A model generated the notes under the pieces. It did not search any database. It was not told the DNA's origin and saw only the letters and a list, made by a program, of their open reading frames with translations. The position numbers and the translations under genes were made by a program. 27,251 bases of DNA. Source: Bacillota bacterium (GTDB lineage: Bacteria > Bacillota > Bacilli > Paenibacillales > Paenibacillaceae). Positions 21,371-27,251 of this stretch are shown in pieces (position 1 is the stretch's first letter; every line of letters starts with the position of its first letter). The DNA is taken from contig JAEZCJ010000178.1 of assembly GCA_023433615.1 (NCBI GenBank), positions 1 through 27,251 of the forward strand. The letters are read 5' to 3'.

Positions 21371-22069
21371 TCAACCGCCTGCCGCCTGCGCGTCTTGCCC
21401 GCCCTCCGAGCCGATCGAAAGCGCCGCACCCCGCCTCTCGTACGCCAGTATCGCGCCGTACCAGGCGTAGATCAGGAACGGAATCGGGAACAGGTACTTG
21501 GTGAACGGCCCGTACGGCACGAATACGAAGATGACGAGCACGAGATTGACGATCGCCGGCCACTTGGACAAGATCCTCGCCCTCAGCATCGAGATGCCCA
21601 TCAGCAGCTGTCCGAACAAGATGAGCGGCATCAAGAGGAACATGAGGATCATGCCCGGCCCATCATGCATCTGCATATTCATGGCGAGGTCGCTCGCCGC
21701 CTGCAGCTGCTCTTCTGTCTGCACGTCGCCGAAGATATACGGATACGTATGGATTTGCAGCACGGAATGGTTATTATCGATGAAGAAGAACAGGACCAGC
21801 AGCACGTAGCTCAGCCATCCCCACCACCTCATGCCCTCTGCCTGCCTCAAGTACAACCCCGCGAAGCCCATCACGAACATCGCGCAGGATGCGAACAATC
21901 CGACATGCGTCCACACCGCCACATCCACGAAGTAATCCATCTGCCCCATTCCGGCCGGTACATCCTCCAGATGAACGTATTGCACGAACGTCATGATCAG
22001 ACCCGACAGCATAAGCATCCATCCGCAGAAGCGAAAAAATCCTTCCGGTACTCCCACACTTTTCACCAC
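21371..22069 (-). CDS. Unknown integral membrane protein, six helices
   Basis: A 232-residue protein with six predicted membrane helices (about 11-31, 52-74, 82-98, 139-161, 170-186 and 191-210). Between helices 3 and 4 is a roughly 40-residue loop with NNHSVLQIHTYPYIFGD and a Met/His-rich segment MNMQMHDGPGM. His and Met clusters at the membrane face could bind a metal or haem, but this is only suggestive. I do not recognise the family. The start is GTG 22069 with a weak GAAAGGG site; the GTG two codons or so later cannot be excluded. It is transcribed divergently from the sensor kinase, sharing the 188-base region 22070-22257. Confidence 0.72.
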   Translation of the reverse strand: MVKSVGVPEGFFRFCGWMLMLSGLIMTFVQYVHLEDVPAGMGQMDYFVDVAVWTHVGLFASCAMFVMGFAGLYLRQAEGMRWWGWLSYVLLVLFFFIDNNHSVLQIHTYPYIFGDVQTEEQLQAASDLAMNMQMHDGPGMILMFLLMPLILFGQLLMGISMLRARILSKWPAIVNLVLVIFVFVPYGPFTKYLFPIPFLIYAWYGAILAYERRGAALSIGSEGGQDAQAAGG

Positions 22070-22160
22070 GATTGATACGCCCTTTCGCCCTTGGATTATC
22101 TTTCATGAGCCATCGTATTCGGGGCAGCGTCCCGCCCGCAAGGCCGCCGATCCCGACCCG

Positions 22161-22184
22161 TTCGGGATTCGCTTCGGGATTCGC
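22161..22184 (+). repeat. Tandem 12-bp repeat in the divergent intergenic region
   Basis: TTCGGGATTCGC occurs twice in direct succession (22161-22172, 22173-22184), followed by GAATTCGCGG. It lies between the membrane-protein start and the kinase start, upstream of a TATACT (22218-22223) that may be the kinase -10. Confidence 0.85.
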
Positions 22185-22257
22185 GAATTCGCGGAACCGG
22201 CAGCGGTTCTCCTGTGCTATACTGATCTCAAAATTGACCGATTCGAGGCGTCGCCCG

Positions 22258-24297
22258 TTGATCAAACTATACATCCTCCACCCGCTATGGTGGGCTGCCG
22301 CACTCCTGTCATTGATCGTGTCGGCCTACAGCCACTACCTTGGCCTCGATGCGTACAGCCAGCCCTGCAGCGGAAGCTCCTGCACGAGCATGTTCCATAT
22401 GGACACGACCCAGACGAAGCAGCTCGGCGCCTTCGGCTTCAGCCCGGAGCTGTACGGCGGCCTCACCGTCCTGCTGCTGGCGATCCAGAACTTGGCCTCG
22501 TGGGCCGTAGGCGGGCTGCTATATCTGTACGGCCGCCGGGATCCGGCATGCGTCGTCGCTTCGCTCCTCTTGATCGTGACCGGCACGATCTTCAGCGCGG
22601 ACGACAGCTTGTTCGCTGCCGAGGGGCTGATTCTCGAGCTGTTCTACCTCTTGAATGCAGCCGGATCGACCTATGTGGCCTTTCTCTTCCTGATTCCTCA
22701 TGGCCGTTTCGTCCCGCGGATCATGGCGATTCCGGCATGCCTGTGGATCGGCTTGCTTGCCATCGGCATTCTGCTCCCCGAATCGCTGCTCGGAATCTTG
22801 CATTGGCCGCCCGAAGCCCGCTATGCCTACCTGACGGCGATGCATGTCCTCGTGCTCGCCGCACAGGCTTACCGCTACACGAAAGAGGTATCGGATGAAC
22901 GCAGGCGACAGATCAAGTGGTTCCTATGGGGATTTGGCCTTTATATGCTAGGCGGCTCGCTCAGTTGGTTCACCCCCTTCTTGACGAACGGCGTGCTGAA
23001 GCTCCTCATGCAGCTGACGCTGTATGCCGGACTCGTGCTGGTGCCCTTCTCGATCGGCATCATGATGCTGGAGAGCCGGCTGCGCCATAAGCCCGTGTCG
23101 TATAACAGACTGCTTGTCTACATCGTTCTGAGCGGAACGGCCATCGTCTGCTACGCCATGCTGACAGGCGCAATCGCGCTCATCCTGCAGGATTCGACCG
23201 GCGGCGTCGCGATGCTGTTGGCTACGGGTCTCATCGCGGTCATCTTCCATCCGCTGCGAGAGCGGGTACAGCGAGCGGTCAACCGGCTCGTCTTCGGCGA
23301 ACGCGAAGACCCTTATCGTCTCCTGTCCGGCTTAACGGAGAAGTTGGAGCGCGCGCTCACCCATCGCGCGTTGCTGCCTGTCATCGTCGAGACGGCAGCG
23401 GTTGCGCTGCGCAGTCCCTATGTCGCCATCGAGGTGCATGAGGAGGATCATGACGAAGACGGCGGGCATCTGCGGCGGATCGCGGCTTACGGAACGCCGG
23501 ATTCCAGCGTCAGCAGGCTGCCTCTCAACGTGCAGGGCGAGTACGTCGGAGAGCTCGTGATCGGCATCGAACGGTTGGAACAGAAGCTCCCGCCGGGCAG
23601 TGAACGCATGCTCGCCGATCTGCTGCGGCAGATCAGCATTGCCGTGCAGACGCATCAACTCACGGACGAGCTCCGCCGCTCGCGGGAGCGTCTCGTCATT
23701 GCGCGCGAAGAGGAACGCAGGCGGATGCGCCGCGATCTGCATGACGGGCTCGGCTCCAGCCTGGCCAGCATGACGTTGCGCATCGACGATGCCCTCCAGA
23801 GCTTCGACGCGGACAGGGAGCGGTCCAAGCAGTCCATCGAGACCGTACAGACGCAGATGCGGAGCGCGATCGCCGATATACGCCGCCTCGTCTATCGGCT
23901 GCGGCCGCCGACGCTGGACGAATTCGGACTGGTCTACGCGCTGCGGGAGCTCGCCGAGCAGCAGCAGACCCATGGCATGCAGGTTGCCTTCGAAGGCGCG
24001 AACAGTCTGCCTTCGCTGCCGGCAGCCGTCGAGGTCGCGGTCTACCGAATCGCGCAGGAGGCGCTGACCAATGCGCTGCGGCACGCCGCGGCAGCGGCCT
24101 GCACGATACAACTGGCGGTCGATGATCAGCAATTATCGATGCGAATCGCCGACAACGGACTCGGGATGCCTGCTCCCGTCACGCCCGGCGTCGGCCTGCG
24201 CTCCATGAAGGAGCGTGCCGAAGAGCTTGGCGGCTCCTGCGTCCTGACGTCCGAGCCGGGTCAAGGCACGGTCATTCGAATCATGCTTCCGCTCTAA
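22258..24297 (+). CDS. NarL-type sensor histidine kinase with large membrane domain
   Basis: A 679-residue sensor kinase. Residues 1 to about 330 contain roughly eight membrane helices and short loops (start IKLYILHPLWWAAALLSLI). A cytoplasmic GAF-like region follows (about 355-470). The HisKA_3 dimerisation helix has the phospho-accepting His495 in REEERRRMRRDLHDGLGSSL. The ATPase domain has Asn605 in AQEALTNALRHA, IADNGLGMP, and GVGLRSMKERAEELGG. Two Cys in PCSGSSCTS of the first extracellular loop could form a disulfide. I place the start at TTG 22258 after GAGGCG; the frame reaches back to 22072, but that segment is Arg/Pro-rich and covers the promoter region. It pairs with the regulator 30 bases downstream. 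Confidence 0.9.
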   Translation: MIKLYILHPLWWAAALLSLIVSAYSHYLGLDAYSQPCSGSSCTSMFHMDTTQTKQLGAFGFSPELYGGLTVLLLAIQNLASWAVGGLLYLYGRRDPACVVASLLLIVTGTIFSADDSLFAAEGLILELFYLLNAAGSTYVAFLFLIPHGRFVPRIMAIPACLWIGLLAIGILLPESLLGILHWPPEARYAYLTAMHVLVLAAQAYRYTKEVSDERRRQIKWFLWGFGLYMLGGSLSWFTPFLTNGVLKLLMQLTLYAGLVLVPFSIGIMMLESRLRHKPVSYNRLLVYIVLSGTAIVCYAMLTGAIALILQDSTGGVAMLLATGLIAVIFHPLRERVQRAVNRLVFGEREDPYRLLSGLTEKLERALTHRALLPVIVETAAVALRSPYVAIEVHEEDHDEDGGHLRRIAAYGTPDSSVSRLPLNVQGEYVGELVIGIERLEQKLPPGSERMLADLLRQISIAVQTHQLTDELRRSRERLVIAREEERRRMRRDLHDGLGSSLASMTLRIDDALQSFDADRERSKQSIETVQTQMRSAIADIRRLVYRLRPPTLDEFGLVYALRELAEQQQTHGMQVAFEGANSLPSLPAAVEVAVYRIAQEALTNALRHAAAAACTIQLAVDDQQLSMRIADNGLGMPAPVTPGVGLRSMKERAEELGGSCVLTSEPGQGTVIRIMLPL

Positions 24298-24327
24298 GGC
24301 ACCGCTAATCATGAGGAGGGATAGGAG

Positions 24328-24993
24328 ATGGAGAAAGATAAGCTGCGTATCGTGCTCGCCGACGATCACCCGATGTTCCTGGACGGTCTGACGGCCGCAT
24401 TGCGGGATGTCGCGGCGTACGAGGTCATCGGACATGCGGCCGACGGCGACGCGGCAGTCCGGTTGGCTGAGGAACTGCAGCCCGATGTCGTGCTGATGGA
24501 CGTGAACATGCCCGGCATGAACGGCATTGAAGCGACGCGCGAGATCGTGCGCACGAGTCCGCATATCGGGGTGCTGATGCTCACGATGTTCGAGGATGAC
24601 GCATCCGTCTTCGCTGCCATGCGCGCCGGTGCCCGAGGCTACCTGCTCAAAGGCGCGCATAAGGACGAGATCGTGCGCGCCGTGCAAGTCGTCAGCGACG
24701 GAGAGGCAATATTCAGCGGCTCGATCGCGCGGAAGATGATGTATTATTTCGAGACGATGGAAGCGCGCGCCGCCGCGATCCCCCTCTTCCCCGTACTCAC
24801 AGACCGCGAGCGCGAAGTGCTGACATGGATCGCGGGCGAACACGGCAATGCGCAGATCGCGCAGAAGCTGGGACTAACCATGAAGACGGTGCGCAATCAC
24901 GTCTCGAACATCCTGAACAAGCTGCAGGTCGTCGACCGCGCGCAGGCCATCCTGTTGGCCCGCGAGGCCGGATTGGGCAAGGACGGCCGCTAG
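24328..24993 (+). CDS. NarL/LuxR-family response regulator
   Basis: A 221-residue regulator partnered with the kinase just upstream. The receiver domain has Asp12-Asp13, phospho-acceptor Asp58 in VVLMDVNMPGMNGIEA, Thr86 and Lys108. The LuxR-type helix-turn-helix spans about 157-215: LTDREREVLTWIAGEHGNAQIAQKL, with recognition helix MKTVRNHVSNILNKL. AGGAGGGATAGGAG precedes the ATG. A separate promoter and an ABC exporter operon follow, which makes the exporter a natural candidate target, although no binding site was identified. Confidence 0.95.
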   Translation: MEKDKLRIVLADDHPMFLDGLTAALRDVAAYEVIGHAADGDAAVRLAEELQPDVVLMDVNMPGMNGIEATREIVRTSPHIGVLMLTMFEDDASVFAAMRAGARGYLLKGAHKDEIVRAVQVVSDGEAIFSGSIARKMMYYFETMEARAAAIPLFPVLTDREREVLTWIAGEHGNAQIAQKLGLTMKTVRNHVSNILNKLQVVDRAQAILLAREAGLGKDGR

Positions 24994-25009
24994 ACAACTG
25001 AAATAATCG

Positions 25010-25039
25010 TTGACAGCGTTCTCACGCGAATGGTAATAT
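25010..25039 (+). promoter_or_regulatory. Sigma-A promoter of the ABC-2 exporter operon
   Basis: A perfect -35 TTGACA (25010-25015), an 18-base spacer and -10 TAATAT (25034-25039) lie between the regulator stop and the ATPase start. Confidence 0.8.
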
Positions 25040-25105
25040 CTTCTTCCTTTCACATCGACAGCGGCTGCAAGTCTTGCACCGCGGAAATCGGAGGAGCTCC
25101 TTCAC

Positions 25106-26092
25106 GTGATCACTGTCAACGGTCTCAACAAAACGTTCCGAGTGGCGAAGCGTTCGACCGGCTTGCGCCACGCAGTCAAAGCCTTATTCCATCGGGAATA
25201 CACGACGGTCGAAGCGCTCCGCGACATCTCCTTCTCCATTGCGCCCGGCGAAATCGTCGGCTACATCGGCCCGAACGGGGCAGGCAAATCCACGACGATC
25301 AAGGTCATGAGCGGCATTCTCGTCCCGGACAGCGGAACCGTCCGGATCCACGGGTATACCCCTTGGCTCGAACGCGTCCCGTTCGTCAAGCATATCGGCG
25401 TCGTCTTCGGCCAGCGCTCCCAGCTCTGGTGGGATGTCCCGGTCATGGACTCGTTCGAGCTCTTGCGGGATATCTACAAGGTGCCGGAAGCCGAGTATCG
25501 CGCCACGCTCAGCCTGCTGGTCGAGACACTCGACCTAGCCGACATCGTCCATATGCCGGTAAGGCAGCTCAGCCTCGGCCAGCGCATGCGCTGCGAGATC
25601 GCCGCTTCGCTTCTGCACAGCCCCAGCATCCTATTCCTCGACGAACCGACGATCGGGCTCGATGCCGTATCGAAAATCGCGGTCAGGCAGTTCATCCAGA
25701 CGATCAACCGGGAGCGCGGCGTAACCGTCATCCTGACGACGCATGACATGCATGACATCGAGGCGCTCGCGCAGCGCATCCTGCTCATCGGCAAGGGCAG
25801 CCTGCTCTACGACGGCAGTCTGGAGCAGATGCGCAGCCGTTTCGCCGGCCGCAAGTCGATCACGGTCGATTATCGCAGCACGGATGCCGCGCCGCCTGAT
25901 CTGCCGGGTGTCGATATCCTGTCCTGGTCGCGGGAGCGTGCCGTCCTCGGCCTTGATCCCGAGGCAGCCGTCCCGATGGCCGACATCCTGGCGCGCTTGT
26001 CCCAGCATGTGGAGCTCGTCGATCTGGCCGTCTCATCGCAGCCGATCGAGGACATTATCGTCCAGCTCTACAAGGAGTATCGGATCTCATGA
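25106..26092 (+). CDS. ABC transporter ATP-binding protein (ABC-2 exporter)
   Basis: A 328-residue ATPase subunit. Walker A is GPNGAGKS at 55-62, the Q-loop glutamine is near 103 (VVFGQRSQLWWD), the signature is LSLGQRMRCEIA from 155, Walker B is ILFLDE at 175-180, and the switch His is in TTHDMHD (His213). The signature has Q instead of the common SGGQ, as seen in this exporter subgroup. A C-terminal domain of about 90 residues follows, typical of ABC-2 ATPases of the NatA type. It starts at GTG 25106 after GGAGGAG. Its TGA overlaps the first permease ATG by four bases, so they are coupled. The substrate is unknown. Confidence 0.93.
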   Translation: MITVNGLNKTFRVAKRSTGLRHAVKALFHREYTTVEALRDISFSIAPGEIVGYIGPNGAGKSTTIKVMSGILVPDSGTVRIHGYTPWLERVPFVKHIGVVFGQRSQLWWDVPVMDSFELLRDIYKVPEAEYRATLSLLVETLDLADIVHMPVRQLSLGQRMRCEIAASLLHSPSILFLDEPTIGLDAVSKIAVRQFIQTINRERGVTVILTTHDMHDIEALAQRILLIGKGSLLYDGSLEQMRSRFAGRKSITVDYRSTDAAPPDLPGVDILSWSRERAVLGLDPEAAVPMADILARLSQHVELVDLAVSSQPIEDIIVQLYKEYRIS

Positions 26093-26892
26093 GGACCTAC
26101 GTATCGGTGTTCAAGCTGCGCATGTCGAACATGCTCCAATACCGTGCCGCCGCGCTGGCGGGCATCGCCACGCAATTTTTCTTCGGCTTCGTGTTCATCA
26201 TGGTCTTCGAAGCCTTCTATACGCATGCGCTCGTCGATCCGCCGATGTCGCTCCAGCAGTTGATCACGTACGTGTGGCTGCAGCAAGCTTTTCTCGCGTT
26301 CATCATGCTCTGGTTCCGCGATAACGAGCTGTTCCAGCTCATTACGTCCGGCAACATCGCCTACGAGCTCTGCAGACCGAGCGATCTGTACGGCTTCTGG
26401 TACGCGAAGCTGCTGGCGCAGCGCCTAGCCAGCGCCGCGATGCGCTGCCTGCCGATTCTCGTCATCGCCTGTTTCATGCCCCAGCCCTATCGGATGTCGC
26501 TGCCGCCGGATCCGTTGACCGCCTTGCTATTCGCGGCGACGCTGCTGCTCGGGCTGCTGCTCTTGGTCGCGATCTCGATGCTGATCTACATCTCCGTCTT
26601 CGTGACCATGTCGCCGACCGGCTCGCTCATCCTATTCAGCATCACCGGCGAATTCCTGGCCGGCATGACGATTCCGATCCCGCTAATGCCGAGTTGGGCG
26701 CAGGATATCGTATACTTGCTGCCCTTCTGGCTGACGGCCGACCTGCCGTTCCGCGTGTACACGGCGCACATCGGCAACGCCGAGGCATTGCGGTTGATCG
26801 GCGTCCAAGCGGCATGGCTGATTGCCGTCGTCGCCGTAGGCAGATTCGCGATGCGGCGTGCCATGCGGCGCGTCGTCGTGCAGGGAGGTTAG
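26089..26892 (+). CDS. ABC-2 family permease, first subunit
   Basis: A 267-residue membrane protein with six predicted helices, starting MRTYVSVFKLRMSNMLQYRAAA and matching the ABC-2 permease family that comes as pairs with one ATPase. Family-like elements are YVWLQQAFLAF, LITSGNIAYELCRPSDLYGFW (a cytoplasmic loop that likely contacts the ATPase) and PIPLMPSWAQDIVYLLPF. It overlaps the ATPase gene by four bases and is followed after four bases by the second permease gene. Confidence 0.9.
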   Translation: MRTYVSVFKLRMSNMLQYRAAALAGIATQFFFGFVFIMVFEAFYTHALVDPPMSLQQLITYVWLQQAFLAFIMLWFRDNELFQLITSGNIAYELCRPSDLYGFWYAKLLAQRLASAAMRCLPILVIACFMPQPYRMSLPPDPLTALLFAATLLLGLLLLVAISMLIYISVFVTMSPTGSLILFSITGEFLAGMTIPIPLMPSWAQDIVYLLPFWLTADLPFRVYTAHIGNAEALRLIGVQAAWLIAVVAVGRFAMRRAMRRVVVQGG

Positions 26893-26896
26893 GCGG

Positions 26897-27251
26897 ATGA
26901 AGCTCTACTGTCGCTATCTCGTCATGCTGCTGAAGTGCCAGCTGCAATACCGTACTTCGTTCCTGCTGCTGACGCTCGGTCAATTCATAACGCCGTTCGC
27001 GATGTTCGCGGGACTCTACTTCCTGTTCGAGCGGTTCGGACAGCTGCGCGGATGGGACTTCTACGAGGTCGCGCTTTGCTTCGGCGTCATCCATATGGCG
27101 TTCGCGATCGCGGAATGCTTCGCGCGCGGCTTCGATTCGTTCTCCGCGCTCGTCGTCCGCGGCGACTTCGACCGGCTGCTCGTCAGGCCGCGCGGCACGG
27201 TCGTGCAGGTACTCGGCTCCGCGTTCGAATTCACTCGCATCGGCCGGCTCC
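26897..27251 (+). CDS. ABC-2 family permease, second subunit (cut by window end)
   Basis: The first 118 codons of a second permease are visible. It opens MKLYCRYLVMLLKCQLQYRTSF, with a helix LLLTLGQFITPFAMFAGLYF, a second helix around CFGVIHMAFAIAECFARGF, and the loop RGDFDRLLVRPRGTVVQVLG. This loop parallels the GNIAYELCRP loop of the first subunit, so the two permeases are related and likely form a heterodimer with the ATPase. GGAGG before the ATG overlaps the end of the previous gene. The 3' end is outside the window. Confidence 0.9.
   Translation, partial: MKLYCRYLVMLLKCQLQYRTSFLLLTLGQFITPFAMFAGLYFLFERFGQLRGWDFYEVALCFGVIHMAFAIAECFARGFDSFSALVVRGDFDRLLVRPRGTVVQVLGSAFEFTRIGRL

Noticed and set aside
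23332..24132. 266-codon minus-strand frame opposite the NarL-type kinase
   Set aside because: Antisense to conserved kinase motifs; no start signal.
1..27251. CRISPR arrays, tRNAs, rRNAs, insertion sequences or phage genes
   Set aside because: No regularly spaced repeats, cloverleaf patterns, transposase motifs or phage proteins were seen by eye.

Overview
The window looks like a chromosomal segment of a GC-rich Firmicute, most likely Paenibacillaceae (Paenibacillus/Cohnella-like). This is inferred from the gene content: an EcsC-family protein, a YrzA-like DUF2536 protein, a DUF4362 lipoprotein, a SigA-type sigma factor and a folD gene behind a ZTP riboswitch. Strong AAGGAGG-type ribosome binding sites and frequent GTG/TTG starts agree. 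No rRNA, tRNA, insertion sequence, phage gene or CRISPR array was seen. All gene-free stretches are under about 300 bases.

Layout. 1-370 holds the 5' part of a divergent IF-3 paralogue (minus). 437-1560 holds two unrecognised plus-strand genes. 1563-4858 is minus strand: folD with its promoter, ZTP riboswitch and terminator, then an EcsC-family gene, then a coupled trio (MmcQ/YjbR, DUF4269, PH-domain membrane protein). 4945-7138 is an acetylornithine-aminotransferase-like gene coupled to an atypical carbamoyltransferase, with tandem ARG boxes on a consensus promoter. 7147-8938 is a GNAT acetyltransferase plus a serine hydrolase. 9084-12961 is a compact minus-strand cluster: lrgA, lrgB, FAD monooxygenase, DUF4362 lipoprotein, APH-fold kinase and terminator.

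13160-15474 is an OmpR-type two-component system. 15579-18868 is an AraC-type regulator with two effector-binding domains, followed by two double-domain VOC genes, the first broken by a frameshift. 18898-19850 is a secreted Gly/His-rich protein. Its promoter carries the same 11-bp-spaced TTCAGC repeats as the two-component promoter, which suggests a local regulon. 19869-21324 holds a short SigA-like sigma factor (minus), a divergent candidate small RNA and a DUF2536 gene. 21371-22069 is an unknown six-helix membrane protein (minus). 22258-27251 is a NarL-type sensor kinase and regulator, followed by an ABC-2 exporter operon that runs off the window.

The most interesting items are the TTCAGC repeat arrays shared by two promoters, the ARG-box-controlled pair with the atypical carbamoyltransferase, the candidate small RNA opposite the sigma factor, and the divergent IF-3 and SigA paralogues. 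None of these is proven to be a new system from sequence alone.
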